A stretch of DNA of 64,000 nucleotides from an uncultured Lachnospiraceae bacterium (GCA_910577835.1 CAJTOU010000013.1:12064-76063); one strand, 5' to 3'. Shown: positions 16,388-25,946, numbered from the stretch's first letter. Program-made: numbers and translations. The notes: generated from the letters alone by a model not told the origin.

Positions 16388-18427
16388 CTATAACTCAAAC
16401 TGGTCTGTCATCTCGTTTAAATGCTCTGCCTGTGCTGACAATTCTTCGCTGGTAGAAGAGGTTTGCTGCGCAGTCGCAGAATTAGCCTGAACAACATCCG
16501 ATATCTGATTCATTCCCTGAAGAATCTGCTCCATCATATCTGCCTGTTCCTGTGCAGCCGCCGCACTGCCCTTTGCCGCAGCCGCGATTGTACTCACACC
16601 TTTTACTACTTCCTTCATAGACTCTGAGGTATGTAATGTAATCTCATTTCCATTTTCCACCATTTGAATAGATTTTTCAATTAACTCTCTTGTATTGACT
16701 GCAGATTTTGCGCTGTCATCCGCAAGCTGGCGAATCTGGTCTGCTACAACAGCAAATCCCTTGCCTGCCTCACCTGCTCTGGCTGCCTCAATCGCTGCAT
16801 TAAGAGAGAGAAGATTTGTCTGAGAGGCAATCGTTTCAATTTCCCCGATAATATTGGAAATCTGATGGGAGGTTTCTGTAATGTGACTCATGGCAGATAC
16901 CAGTTCATTCATTTCTTTGTTGCTCTTAGAAAGTCCCTCTACCAGCTCGCCGGCAAAAACACTGGCATTGCCTGCCTCCTTTTTGGAATGTTCCAGTCCT
17001 TGCGTTATGGTATGTATGGTTGCCTGAAGCTCCTGTACAGCTCCTGCCTGCTCTGTGGCACCCTCTGCCAGCCCCTGCGCGCTTTCCGCCATCTGATTTG
17101 CTCCAAGATTCACCTGTTTTGCCGCTTCCTGAATATTTACAAGGGTCCCATTCAGATTGTCTTTCAGATTTTTTATAGAAACAATCAGTCCGCTGTAATC
17201 CCCCACATATAATTCTTCTGTATCAATATGAATATTGAACTTGCCGTCAGACAGTTTTCCCAGTTTGTCATCCATATCTTTAATTACTTTTTTCATAGAA
17301 AGAGTAATTTTCTCAGTAGCATCTGTCAAAACCTTTATTTCATCCTGCCGATTGCTTTGAGGCACCTCGCTTGTCAAATCTCCCTCTGCAAGAAGCTTGA
17401 TTCTCTCGGTACAAACTTTAATAGGCTTTCCGATATTGGTTCCAATAATTCTTGCGGTATTAATTCCAGCTCCAACCGCCACGATAAACAATATAATTGA
17501 AATAATAATTCCGATTATTGTTTCTGTCATAAAATCAGACAAAGGCGCATGAATCGCAACACTCCATCCATTTGCAGCTTCCAGTTCCACAGGAGTATAT
17601 GCCTGAATCAGCTTTTTGCCATTATAGCGATATTTTCCATAACCAGTCTCGCCGGCTGCCATTTTTTTCTCCAAAACAGCACCGGACTTGTATTTTGAAT
17701 CCTTTTCTGCCGCCTCTGCCATATTAAACTGTTCTTCTGCCAGAGAGACGTCACTGTTTGCCACAGTCATTCCCTCTGCATTAATAATATAACAGCCTCC
17801 GTTTTTGCCGATTTCTATGGAAGCCGCAATGTCATTTAGAAAAGTTGACTTTGGCATGAGAAACACAACACCGTTCACTTTACCGGAAGATGAATCTCCA
17901 TCTTTCCATACCGGCGATGCGATAATTACACTTAGTTTCCCTGTTGTCTTTGATTTAATTGGGTCTGTAATAACGACTTCTCCCTTCATTGCTCTGTTAA
18001 AATAATCTCTGTCATTATAATCTGTGCCATCTGCTTCACAGATACCGTTTGATGAAATAAATTTTCCAAGTTCCATATTATACTGCTTTACTCTCTGATT
18101 CACAAGTTTCTGTTTATCTTCAGGTGAAATCGTATCATTTGCCAGACTATCTTCTGTGCCAAGCTCTGTAACAATATTCTGTACAGACAGTACTTCTTTT
18201 GCAATTCTGTCAGATGTAATCTTTACAGTTTCCTCCATAAGCTGCTTTACAGTTGATGACGTGCTCATATAATTCAGCACTGAGCCGGATATGGCAACCA
18301 CAGACACAGATATTCCTACAAGCAGAAGTATAACCTGCTGTATTCTTCCTCCTATGGTACTGTTATATTTACTTTTCTTTTTTTCTTTCTTATTATTTTT
18401 CTTTTTGCTGTTTTTTTCTTCGTGCAT
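16388..18427 (-). CDS. methyl-accepting chemotaxis protein with extracellular Cache-type sensor
   Basis: 679 residues from the ATG at 18427 (GGAGG 9 nt upstream; seven further codons upstream overlap the binding site). A very basic Lys-rich N-terminus comes first, then TM1 (about 30-50), a 240-residue extracellular Cache-like domain (DYNDRDYFNRAMKGEVVITDP, GVVFLMP), TM2 (about 300-325), HAMP, and a cytoplasmic signalling domain with the hairpin tip EIETIASQTNLLSLNAAIEAARAGEAGKGFAVVADQIR. It feeds a CheA/CheW pathway; no other che genes are in the window. The ligand is unknown. Confidence 0.95.
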   Translation of the reverse strand: MHEEKNSKKKNNKKEKKKSKYNSTIGGRIQQVILLLVGISVSVVAISGSVLNYMSTSSTVKQLMEETVKITSDRIAKEVLSVQNIVTELGTEDSLANDTISPEDKQKLVNQRVKQYNMELGKFISSNGICEADGTDYNDRDYFNRAMKGEVVITDPIKSKTTGKLSVIIASPVWKDGDSSSGKVNGVVFLMPKSTFLNDIAASIEIGKNGGCYIINAEGMTVANSDVSLAEEQFNMAEAAEKDSKYKSGAVLEKKMAAGETGYGKYRYNGKKLIQAYTPVELEAANGWSVAIHAPLSDFMTETIIGIIISIILFIVAVGAGINTARIIGTNIGKPIKVCTERIKLLAEGDLTSEVPQSNRQDEIKVLTDATEKITLSMKKVIKDMDDKLGKLSDGKFNIHIDTEELYVGDYSGLIVSIKNLKDNLNGTLVNIQEAAKQVNLGANQMAESAQGLAEGATEQAGAVQELQATIHTITQGLEHSKKEAGNASVFAGELVEGLSKSNKEMNELVSAMSHITETSHQISNIIGEIETIASQTNLLSLNAAIEAARAGEAGKGFAVVADQIRQLADDSAKSAVNTRELIEKSIQMVENGNEITLHTSESMKEVVKGVSTIAAAAKGSAAAAQEQADMMEQILQGMNQISDVVQANSATAQQTSSTSEELSAQAEHLNEMTDQFEL

Positions 18428-18515
18428 GATACTTTTCCTCCAAATCATAATATTAATTTGTTTTACTCTTCCTACAATTATAGCATGATTTTAACAAAAA
18501 TCTAGTAATTTTATA

Positions 18516-18544
18516 TTGACACTATAAAAAACTTATAATACTAT
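18516..18544 (+). promoter_or_regulatory. sigma-A type promoter for the ABC transporter operon
   Basis: TTGACA (18516-18521), a 17-bp spacer, TACTAT (18539-18544), 38 bp before the ATG. Confidence 0.7.
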
Positions 18545-18582
18545 TGTCAGGGAATTATTTAAAGAGAAAGTGAGGATATATT

Positions 18583-19281
18583 ATGCTATCATGCAATCAA
18601 CTTATGAAAAAGTACATAACTACCACAGCCGTGCAGGATATTACACTGAAGCTGGAAGCCGGTAAAACATATGCACTTCTTGGACCAAACGGAAGTGGTA
18701 AAACCACCTTTATGAAAATGGCTGCCGGTCTGATTAAGCCAACCAGTGGAGATATTCAGTTTGAAGGACAAAATATCGGCGTTTATTCCAAGGCTCATAT
18801 TGCCTATATGCCTACGGAAGCCTATTTTTATCCATATATGACCTGTAAGGATATCGGGAATTATTATCATGATTTTTTTGAAGACTTTGATATTGAAAAA
18901 TTCTTTCTCATACTTGGCAATATGGATTTAAACCTGAATCAGAAAGCTTCCAAAATGTCCTCCGGTATGATGGCAAAGCTGAAAATTGCCGTTACTATTT
19001 CCAGAAATGCAAGGCTGATTATGCTTGATGAACCTTTAAACGGAATCGACATTATTGCAAGAGAACGGGTATTAAATACGATTATAAACAATTTCTCCCC
19101 AAATAAAACATTTTTAATTTCCAGTCATCTTGTAGATGAGTTGGAGCAGGTAATTGATTATGCTATTTTTATCAAACGGGGGCATGTAGAGCTGATGGGA
19201 CCTGCTGATGAGCTGCGTCGGGCAAATAATAAATCTATTGTTGATTTGTACAAGGAAATTTATGCAGACTGCCAGTTTTAA
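18583..19281 (+). CDS. ABC transporter ATP-binding protein (YtrB/bacitracin-exporter type)
   Basis: 232 residues with Walker A GPNGSGKTTF, a modified signature MSSGMMAKLKIA, Walker B RLIMLDEPLNGID and the switch His in LISSHLVDELEQ. The order and size fit single-domain ATPases that pair with a separate small permease, as in the YtrB and EcsA-like groups. The next gene (84 bp downstream) is the matching permease. No GntR regulator or sensor kinase is adjacent, so the substrate cannot be inferred. Confidence 0.93.
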   Translation: MLSCNQLMKKYITTTAVQDITLKLEAGKTYALLGPNGSGKTTFMKMAAGLIKPTSGDIQFEGQNIGVYSKAHIAYMPTEAYFYPYMTCKDIGNYYHDFFEDFDIEKFFLILGNMDLNLNQKASKMSSGMMAKLKIAVTISRNARLIMLDEPLNGIDIIARERVLNTIINNFSPNKTFLISSHLVDELEQVIDYAIFIKRGHVELMGPADELRRANNKSIVDLYKEIYADCQF

Positions 19282-19365
19282 GGCTGTTACTTTATAAACA
19301 GAGAATTTATAAAACAGTTTTCTGTGAAATACTATATTATTTTTCTGTGAAAATTGGAGGAAATC

Positions 19366-20130
19366 ATGCTAAAATTAACAAAATATGAATTTAGGAAAAA
19401 CCGAACTCTTTTAATTATTTTTGGAATCGGTCTGATACTGCTTCAGATTTATTTTATGGTAAGTACATCTTCAGGAGATGATGAACATACAATTATTAGT
19501 TCAATGCTGCTTTTTACATATTTAATGGTTTGTTACTTTTCTGTTTTCATGCTTGCCATTTCAAGCTACTCTAAAGAACTGAACTCAAAAAGCAGCTATC
19601 TGATTTTTATGACACCAAACTCTGCATTAAAAATCATTCTTTCAAAAATGCTCACCATATTGATTATGGGTATTGTTCTTCTGATATTGGTATGCACTCT
19701 TGGATATTTTGATATTTCAATGATTTTGGACGCATATCCGAATGTTGGTACCATTGCGGAATTTTTCGATGAAATGATGTATATACTTGGCATTAATACC
19801 AACCAACTGATTATCAGTATTTTTGCCTCTGTTTTAAGATTTATTATTTCTTTCTTCTCTATTGTAACTCTTGCGTACCTCTCCATTACGCTGAGTGCCA
19901 CGCTGTTGCAGAATAATAAATTAAAGGGACTTGTAAGCTTTGTGATTTTTATTGCACTTTCTTACTTGATTAGCTTTTTTTCAAATATGCTTCCTTATCC
20001 GTATTCAGACCCGGAAAATGTACTTTATGTGCTTATTTCCACGCTTCCTGTCACTATATTTAATATGGTGATTATGATAGCAAGTATTATAGGATGTTCT
20101 ATATTATTAGAGAAGAAAGTTTCGCTGTAA
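19366..20130 (+). CDS. ABC transporter permease, ABC-2 type
   Basis: 254 residues from the ATG at 19366; GGAGG lies 4 nt before it, inside a four-codon TTG-initiated extension that is rejected. The N-terminus MLKLTKYEFRKNRTLL is typical of ABC-2 permeases. About six membrane segments follow. Together with the upstream ATPase it forms a small export system, closed by the terminator at 20308-20384. Confidence 0.9.
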   Translation: MLKLTKYEFRKNRTLLIIFGIGLILLQIYFMVSTSSGDDEHTIISSMLLFTYLMVCYFSVFMLAISSYSKELNSKSSYLIFMTPNSALKIILSKMLTILIMGIVLLILVCTLGYFDISMILDAYPNVGTIAEFFDEMMYILGINTNQLIISIFASVLRFIISFFSIVTLAYLSITLSATLLQNNKLKGLVSFVIFIALSYLISFFSNMLPYPYSDPENVLYVLISTLPVTIFNMVIMIASIIGCSILLEKKVSL

Positions 20131-20307
20131 TTTTACATATGGGTGAAACAGAGGGATTATGGAATGTTCTATATCACGGAAGCAGAAGAATTTGCCCGAT
20201 TTTGTATACGACTAAGAATTACAAACAAAAGTATACAGAAGAATTAATAATACACAGCTAACACTTGTGCTGATATGTAACGGGCTAATAGCTGATTATC
20301 TAATAAT

Positions 20308-20384
20308 AAAAGAGACTGCCATAGCATTTTTCTAATATAGTATTTTTGTGCTAATATTTTGTCAAATACGGCAGCCTCTTTATT
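20308..20384. terminator. terminator-like inverted repeat downstream of the ABC operon
   Basis: Arms AAAGAGACTGCC / GGCAGCCTCTTTA with one bulge and a T-rich tail; the inner 45 nt are AT-rich. It separates the converging ABC permease and ilvC genes. The stretch 20131-20307 holds no supported gene. Confidence 0.65.
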
Positions 20385-20480
20385 TTATTTCTATTTCATT
20401 TTTATCTTATTCTGGTTTTATCTTATTTCATTTTTATCTTTTTATTTTATTCTGATTTTATCGTATTGTTTTTTATTTTC
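20384..20480. repeat. imperfect pyrimidine-rich repeats
   Basis: Almost pure T/C on the plus strand, built from repeated TTTCATTTTTATCTTAT and TTCTGGTTTTATCTTAT-like units of 32-40 bp. It lies just downstream of ilvC (minus strand). No function is evident. Confidence 0.6.
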
Positions 20481-20505
20481 AAAGAGTTTTGCTTTCTCAA
20501 TTTTC

Positions 20506-21525
20506 CTAGTTATTAATCAGCTTGTCCTCTTCATTATTCCAGCTATAAAGTTTTCTTACTTCCTTGCCAACCTTTTCTGCCGGATGTTCTGCATGCAGCT
20601 TTCTCATTGCTTTAAAGTGAGCCTGTCCACCTGCTGGTGACATATCCAGTAAGAAATCTTTTGCAAATGTACCATCCTGAATATCACTTAAAATCTTCTT
20701 CATGGTCTTCTTTGTTTCTTCTGTAATAATCTTAGGTCCGGTTATGTAATCACCATATTCTGCTGTGTTGGAAATGGAATATCTCATTCCCTCAAAACCG
20801 GACTGATAAATAAGGTCTACAATCAGCTTCATTTCATGAATGCATTCAAAATAAGCATTTCTTGGGTCATATCCTGCTTCTGTCAATGTCTCAAAACCTG
20901 CCTGCATAAGTGCACATACACCACCACAGAGAACTGCCTGCTCACCGAAAAGGTCTGTTTCTGTCTCTGTGCGGAAAGTTGTCTCAAGAACTCCTGCTCT
21001 TGCTCCGCCGATAGCCAGTGCATATGCCAGTGCCATGTCAAGTGCCTTTCCGGTAGCATCCTGCTGTACGGCAACCAGACAAGGAACGCCCTTTCCGGCC
21101 TGATACTCGCTTCTTACTGTGTGGCCCGGTCCCTTTGGCGCAATCATGGTAACATCTACATCCTTTGGCGGTACAATCTGTCCAAAATGAATCGCAAAAC
21201 CATGCGCAAACATTAACATATTGCCTGCCTCCAGATTTGGCTCAATATCCTTTTTATACATGGCGGCCTGCTTCTCATCATTAATAAGAATCATAATAAT
21301 GTCAGCCTTTTTAGCTGCCTCTGCCGCTGTATATACTTCAAATCCCTGTGCCTCTGCCTTTGCCCATGATTTGCTTCCCTCGTATAAGCCAATAATAACA
21401 TTGCAGCCTGACTCCTTTGCATTTAATGCATGTGCATGTCCCTGACTTCCATAACCGATAACTGCTATTGTCTTGCCATCCAATAATGATAAGTTACAAT
21501 CTTCCTGATAAAAAATCTTAGCCAT
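20506..21525 (-). CDS. ilvC: ketol-acid reductoisomerase, class I
   Basis: 339 residues, short (class I) form. Rossmann motif AVIGYGSQGHAHALN (about 20-34), cofactor loop LYEGSKSWAKAE, substrate-side APKGPGHTVRSEYQAG, and the knotted C-terminal domain with ETETDLFGEQAVLCGG (Mg-binding Asp/Glu) and EGMRYSISNTAEYGD. It converts acetolactate or acetohydroxybutyrate to the dihydroxy acids of valine and isoleucine synthesis. It lies 66 bp after ilvN in one operon; the ALS catalytic subunit gene is not here. Confidence 0.98.
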   Translation of the reverse strand: MAKIFYQEDCNLSLLDGKTIAVIGYGSQGHAHALNAKESGCNVIIGLYEGSKSWAKAEAQGFEVYTAAEAAKKADIIMILINDEKQAAMYKKDIEPNLEAGNMLMFAHGFAIHFGQIVPPKDVDVTMIAPKGPGHTVRSEYQAGKGVPCLVAVQQDATGKALDMALAYALAIGGARAGVLETTFRTETETDLFGEQAVLCGGVCALMQAGFETLTEAGYDPRNAYFECIHEMKLIVDLIYQSGFEGMRYSISNTAEYGDYITGPKIITEETKKTMKKILSDIQDGTFAKDFLLDMSPAGGQAHFKAMRKLHAEHPAEKVGKEVRKLYSWNNEEDKLINN

Positions 21526-21591
21526 TTTTTATTCCTCCATACTATTTTATTGTTAAATATTTTATATAAAGACTGTCTGATAAGGACTGTC

Positions 21592-22083
21592 TTATTTATC
21601 ATCCGCCGCGCCTCTTGTCAGTCCGGTCAGTCCGGTTCTTACAAGCTCCAGTATTTCAAATCCATCCAGAAGTTCAATAAAGGCGTCCAGCTTTGTTTCA
21701 TTTCCCGTCAGCTCCAGCATCATAGACTGTTTTGCCACATCAACGATTTTTGCACGGAAGCTGTCAGCTATCGCTGTAATCTGAGGTCTCTCCTGCGCAG
21801 TTACTTTTACCTTTACCAGAACAAGCTCACGGCATACGGAATCTCCGGATTTTAACTCTTTGATTTCCTTTACATCCTCTAATTTTAACATCTGCTTTTT
21901 AATCTGCTCCAAAGTATCTTCATCTCCATGGACCACAATGGTCATGCGCGAATACAGAGGATTCTCGGTTTCACTTACAGTAAGGCTGTCAATATTGTAG
22001 CTTCTTCTGCTGAAAAGTCCTGCAACTCTATTCAGTACACCTGATGTATTATCTACAAAAACTGATAAAACTACTTTTCTCAT
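21592..22083 (-). CDS. ilvN: acetolactate synthase small (regulatory) subunit
   Basis: 163 residues. An N-terminal ACT domain (VVLSVFVDNTSGVLNRVAGLFSRRSYNIDSL) binds valine for feedback control; the C-terminal ALS_ss_C domain contains RELVLVKVK and IVDVAKQSMMLELTGNETKLD. It needs a large IlvB subunit encoded elsewhere. GGAGG precedes the ATG. The 158 bp upstream are too short for a T-box, and none is seen. Confidence 0.96.
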   Translation of the reverse strand: MRKVVLSVFVDNTSGVLNRVAGLFSRRSYNIDSLTVSETENPLYSRMTIVVHGDEDTLEQIKKQMLKLEDVKEIKELKSGDSVCRELVLVKVKVTAQERPQITAIADSFRAKIVDVAKQSMMLELTGNETKLDAFIELLDGFEILELVRTGLTGLTRGAADDK

Positions 22084-22241
22084 GGTATCTTTTCCTCCAC
22101 TCTCTCATTCTTACGAATCAATCGCAATAGATTAATCATAGCAACTTTTATTTCGTTTGTCAATAAAACGAACATGTTTTGATACATATTTTTTGAAATT
22201 CTGAAATATAATGTAGCAAAGATTAATATTCAGGTGTATAC

Positions 22242-22616
22242 ATGAATCGTGAAAACAATATTTCAGCTCTTATCCTGCCAATTGTAAAAACAGCTCTGGC
22301 AGTGATTTTTTTCACCTTTGCAATGATTTTTCTTCTTGCAGTGGTTATTTTCAAGTTCCATATTAGCGACGCTGTCATAAATAATTGTATTCTTGTTATC
22401 TACTTTCTTGCCAATTTTATCGGAGGTCTGATTATTGGTAAAGTAAAAAAAGAAAAAAAGTATTTATGGGGATTTTTAACTGGACTTACTTATTTTATTA
22501 TTTTATCCATTGCCTCCTTTATCGCTCTTCAAAGCTTCTATTCTGCTCCTCTTCCAGCTGTTTTTGCTTTTCTGTGCTGTATTCTCGGAGGAATGGCAGG
22601 AGGCATGATAAGCTGA
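22242..22616 (+). CDS. TIGR04086-like membrane protein
   Basis: 124 residues with four predicted membrane helices and glycine-rich turns (ANFIGGLIIGKVKKEKK; CCILGGMAGGMI). The size, the GGLIIGK motif and the terminal GGMAGGM fit the TIGR04086 family of Firmicutes membrane proteins, whose function is unknown. It is divergent from ilvN and followed by a separate promoter for the CorC gene. The ribosome binding site is weak (CAGGTG). Confidence 0.75.
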   Translation: MNRENNISALILPIVKTALAVIFFTFAMIFLLAVVIFKFHISDAVINNCILVIYFLANFIGGLIIGKVKKEKKYLWGFLTGLTYFIILSIASFIALQSFYSAPLPAVFAFLCCILGGMAGGMIS

Positions 22617-22685
22617 ATCATAAGCTATAACAGGCCATATCATAAAATAGTCTGAAAATATTTTTATAATTTACATATTCTTTCC

Positions 22686-22714
22686 TTGACAGTTTTTTCG
22701 TGTTCATATATAAT
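22686..22714 (+). promoter_or_regulatory. consensus sigma-A promoter upstream of the CorC/HlyC gene
   Basis: TTGACA (22686-22691), exactly 17 bp, then TATAAT (22709-22714). A perfect match in both hexamers, 82 bp before the start codon. Confidence 0.8.
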
Positions 22715-22796
22715 TTTTTAACATATAACAGAGAAAATTTGTCTGTACTGGTCACCAGATAAATATGTTATAAATAACAGATATGGAAGTGATAAA

Positions 22797-24071
22797 TTGG
22801 ACCCCGATATTATAATCAAATTTTTAGTCATTGTTGTTTTGCTGGTTCTTTCGGCTTTTTTTTCCTCAGCCGAAACTGCCCTTACCACTGTCAGCAGATT
22901 AAGGGTTATGACACTTGCCGAAGAGGGAAACAAGTCAGCCTCAGTGCTTTTAAAGGTAATTGATAACAAAGAAAAGATGCTCAGTGCAATCTTAATTGGC
23001 AATAATATTGTAAATATTTCCGTGTCATCCCTTACCACTATACTTGTTACGAATTTATTTGGAAGCTACGCTGTCAGTATTGCCACCGGACTTTTGACAA
23101 TTCTGGTCCTTATTTTCGGTGAAATTACTCCTAAAACCTTTGCTACATTCCATAATGAAAAAATCTCATTAAAGTATGCAAGAATTATCTATGCAATTAT
23201 GTGGGTTTTGACGCCGGTTATTTTTATTATCAATAAACTTGCATTTCTGGTTATGCTTCTGTTTAAATCGGAAAATTCAGCCAAAACAAGCACTTATACA
23301 GAAAATGAATTAAAAACCATTGTAAATGTAAGCCACGCAGAAGGTGTAATCGAAACCGAAGAACATGAAATGCTGCAAAATATCTTTGAATTCAGTGACA
23401 GACAGGCAAAAGACGTGATGATTCCAAGAGTAGATGTCTGTATGCTGGAGGTTTCCTCCACCTATGATGAAATTATGGAAACCTTTCGTGCAAACCGATA
23501 TACCCGTATTCCAATTTATGAAGACTCTACGGATAATGTCATCGGTATTATTAATATAAAAGATTTGGTTTTATATAAACATGGAGAATCTTTCAGCATA
23601 CGAAATTATCTCCGTGAGCCTTATTATACCTATGAATATAAAAAATTATCCGATTTGCTGCTTGAAATGAAGAAGGCCTCGGCAAATATTACAATTATCC
23701 TTGATGAATACGGCGCCGCTTCCGGTCTTTTAACTTTGGAAGACTTGGTTGAGGAAATTGTGGGGGATATCAAGGATGAATATGATTATGACGAGGAAGA
23801 TTTACTAAAAGCCGTCAGCGATACAGAATATATCGTGGAAGCTCAGATGAATCTTGACGATTTTAATGATATCCTTGGTACAAAACTTGTTTCTGACGAA
23901 TATGATTCTGTGGGCGGATTTATCATTGAACATTTGGACAGAATGGCCCATACAGGTGATATGGTCGAAACTCCTGACATCTCCTTTCTTGTTGATTCTA
24001 CTGATAAAAACAGAATTGAAAAGGTTCATGTATTCCTGCATAAAGATGAAAAAAAGGAAGTTTCGGCATAA
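22797..24071 (+). CDS. CNNM/CorC-HlyC family membrane protein with CBS pair
   Basis: 424 residues starting at a TTG (GGAAGTG 5 nt upstream). Residues 1-190 form the DUF21/CNNM membrane domain (AFFSSAETALTTVSRLR, GNNIVNISVSSLTT, FGEITPKTFA). About 205-330 is a CBS pair (DVMIPRVDV, TRIPIYED, VIGIINIKDL), then LTLEDLVEEIVGDIKDEYD and the C-terminal CorC_HlyC domain (YDSVGGFIIEHL). Members act in Mg2+ or other divalent-cation transport; 'hemolysin' in older names is misleading. It ends 18 bp from the converging Tad-like operon with no visible terminator between. Confidence 0.94.
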   Translation: MDPDIIIKFLVIVVLLVLSAFFSSAETALTTVSRLRVMTLAEEGNKSASVLLKVIDNKEKMLSAILIGNNIVNISVSSLTTILVTNLFGSYAVSIATGLLTILVLIFGEITPKTFATFHNEKISLKYARIIYAIMWVLTPVIFIINKLAFLVMLLFKSENSAKTSTYTENELKTIVNVSHAEGVIETEEHEMLQNIFEFSDRQAKDVMIPRVDVCMLEVSSTYDEIMETFRANRYTRIPIYEDSTDNVIGIINIKDLVLYKHGESFSIRNYLREPYYTYEYKKLSDLLLEMKKASANITIILDEYGAASGLLTLEDLVEEIVGDIKDEYDYDEEDLLKAVSDTEYIVEAQMNLDDFNDILGTKLVSDEYDSVGGFIIEHLDRMAHTGDMVETPDISFLVDSTDKNRIEKVHVFLHKDEKKEVSA

Positions 24072-24089
24072 AACTGCCATAATATATAT

Positions 24090-24722
24090 TTACTGCTTCT
24101 GTTTATCAGGCTTTGCAAATAAAATATCATAATTGATTTTTGCTCCGGAAAAGATTAATTTTTTATACTCTTTTCCTTTGAATACAAAAGGATAGGTCTG
24201 ATAAACAAGCAATAACTGATAATCTTCAATAGTATTGACAGAGCTGCTGCCGGTATTCGGTATAAGCAGCTCTATATTATATGTTTTATCTGTTATTTCC
24301 AGTATTTCATTTACTTTTTTCTCCATTGAAGTAATACTTCCCTGTGAATACAGTATTTTCTCACCCCATTTCAATCCGCTCAGTTCTCCTTTATTCCCTG
24401 CCAGATAGAATCCGTCAGGATAAGTCAATACCACAAGTTTGACAGCTTCTTTCAAATATTCTTCATAGCCGCTGATTCCCATATAAAAGCTTCCGATTTC
24501 ACGTGTAATACAATCCAGTATCTTCTCTTTATCAATTACTGGTCTGTAATCTTCAAAATCCAGTGACCACCTCAGTGCATCTTCTGAAATATGGTCCATA
24601 ATATGATTATACATTGTAGCACCATAGATATTTTCCCGCAGCAAATCGTTTTGAAAAGAAATATTGCTGAAAATACACCAGACAATTACTACAAATATTA
24701 CTGCAAAATCTGTCAGTTTCAT
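24090..24722 (-). CDS. membrane-anchored protein of the Tad-like operon, last gene
   Basis: 210 residues with one N-terminal membrane helix (about 6-22) and a soluble domain outside. The single N-terminal anchor and position at the end of a Tad-like operon suggest a TadE/TadF-type minor pilin or accessory protein, but no sequence family is recognised. It starts directly at the stop of the preceding gene. Confidence 0.7.
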   Translation of the reverse strand: MKLTDFAVIFVVIVWCIFSNISFQNDLLRENIYGATMYNHIMDHISEDALRWSLDFEDYRPVIDKEKILDCITREIGSFYMGISGYEEYLKEAVKLVVLTYPDGFYLAGNKGELSGLKWGEKILYSQGSITSMEKKVNEILEITDKTYNIELLIPNTGSSSVNTIEDYQLLLVYQTYPFVFKGKEYKKLIFSGAKINYDILFAKPDKQKQ

Positions 24723-25226
24723 CTATCTGCTCTCCTCTTTTGGCGAATATACTGCCTTAATGCTGCCTCCATAGCATACTGACATATTTCCCTGAGAATT
24801 ATAAATAACAATCTTTATAAAATCATTATAATTCATTTGATATTCCAGTCCCTCCCTGAGCTGCTCAAAAATTTCTGTCTGAGTATGAGTTTGAAAAAAA
24901 GTTTCGCTTTTTGTTTCCTCTTGTGGCACATTTGCAGTTCCTGCTTTATCTTCATTTTTATCCTTGTTTTCACCCATCAGACTTTCATGAGTAATGTTTA
25001 CCTGATATAAAGTATTCATATGACTTATCTTATCCAGATAATTCTGCATATCTCTGTCTGAAATCACACCTGTATTACAGATATTATCTAAAAACCGAAC
25101 CGTTTCCTGATAAAGATACATCCGTTCTATTTGCCTGTTTTCTTCCCTGGCAGCGTTTAATGGATAGAGAAACATCAGCCAAGCACATAAAAGAACAGAA
25201 AATACCTTGCCTAATATATCATTCAA
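24723..25226 (-). CDS. membrane-anchored protein of the Tad-like operon, penultimate gene
   Basis: 167 residues, starting at a TTG with AAGGAG 7 nt upstream. One N-terminal hydrophobic helix (VFSVLLCAWLMFLYPLNA, ending AREENRQ) is followed by a helical segment and an acidic Lys/Glu linker. Pseudopilin-like architecture; the family is not recognised. It sits 13 bp after the 53-aa gene. Confidence 0.7.
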   Translation of the reverse strand: MNDILGKVFSVLLCAWLMFLYPLNAAREENRQIERMYLYQETVRFLDNICNTGVISDRDMQNYLDKISHMNTLYQVNITHESLMGENKDKNEDKAGTANVPQEETKSETFFQTHTQTEIFEQLREGLEYQMNYNDFIKIVIYNSQGNMSVCYGGSIKAVYSPKEESR

Positions 25227-25239
25227 TAAAATCTCCTTG

Positions 25240-25401
25240 TTATCTGCCTTCTGGCATTATATACTCATTTCCTGCCGTTTTGTACAAAGCTTCATAAGCC
25301 TGAAAAAAATCTCTCTCATATCCTAAAAGCAGGGTAATGGCCATTACAAACATCACTGTTCCAAGCACCAGAAAAAAAATCTCATTTGTCTGTTCTTCCA
25401 T
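25240..25401 (-). CDS. 53-aa single-helix membrane protein of the Tad-like operon
   Basis: ATG at 25401 with GGAGGCAGT just upstream, stop TAA at 25242-25240. The product starts MEEQTNEIFF, has one 20-residue hydrophobic helix (FFLVLGTVMFVMAITLLLGY) and a short polar tail ending MPEGR. Size and topology match Flp-type pilins or small assembly factors, but the Flp Gly-Glu cleavage motif is not clear. It fits tightly (8 and 13 bp gaps) between operon genes, which supports it as real. Confidence 0.75.
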   Translation of the reverse strand: MEEQTNEIFFLVLGTVMFVMAITLLLGYERDFFQAYEALYKTAGNEYIMPEGR

Positions 25402-25409
25402 ACTGCCTC

Positions 25410-25859
25410 CTAAGACTGAACAAATTTTATTCCGGTAATTGTATCATTGGAATCCCTGATTACAGTTCCTTTAAAGTTCGCATATGGATTGATATAGGTA
25501 TTTCCTGTCACCTGTGCTGCCTGTGCATAGTTTGTGTTTGAAGCTGCTCCAAGTGCTCCGCTGTTTAAATCAAAACTGTATCCATAATAAGTTTCCGATT
25601 TATTTGTTTTCACATAAACACCAATATTATCCTCTGACATTTTTTTGATAACATTCAGCACTTCGCTTCCTGAAACAGTGGCATTATCATACACAATTTT
25701 ATCACTTTCGGCAAACTCGGTATTTAATTTATTGATTTCCTGTGCTCCATTTACGGCTGTCTGCCTCGCCTCTCTTGAAATATAGAAGGCAAGTGAAATC
25801 ACTACACAGGTGATAATTGTTCCCGCTGCAAGTATTAATCCTTTTAATGAATTTTCCAT
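25410..25859 (-). CDS. pilin-like protein of the Tad-like operon
   Basis: 149 residues: a short N-terminus MENSLKG, one hydrophobic helix (about 8-27, LILAAGTIITCVVISLAFYI), then a helical stalk and a Thr/Asn/Gly-rich globular part with NTYINPYANFKGTV near the end. This is type IV pilin-like architecture with a very short leader. The usual Gly-x4-Glu processing site is not obvious, so major pilin status is inference from context. Confidence 0.7.
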   Translation of the reverse strand: MENSLKGLILAAGTIITCVVISLAFYISREARQTAVNGAQEINKLNTEFAESDKIVYDNATVSGSEVLNVIKKMSEDNIGVYVKTNKSETYYGYSFDLNSGALGAASNTNYAQAAQVTGNTYINPYANFKGTVIRDSNDTITGIKFVQS

Positions 25860-25946
25860 TTTCTATTTCTCCTTTTCATATATATTGTTTTGTAAGTTAC
25901 ACTTATCAGACAGACCTGATTCCAAAATATATTTATCAATACAGCT

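Noticed and set aside
20143..20247. Short frame (GTG start, 34 codons, protein-like YGMFYITEAEEFARFC) after the ABC permease
   Set aside because: No ribosome binding site, no family recognised, and the frame opens only just after the permease stop. It may be a gene remnant but cannot be supported.
22084..22241. T-box or leucine/valine attenuator before ilvN
   Set aside because: Only 158 bp between divergent genes; no T-box sequence or terminator is seen.
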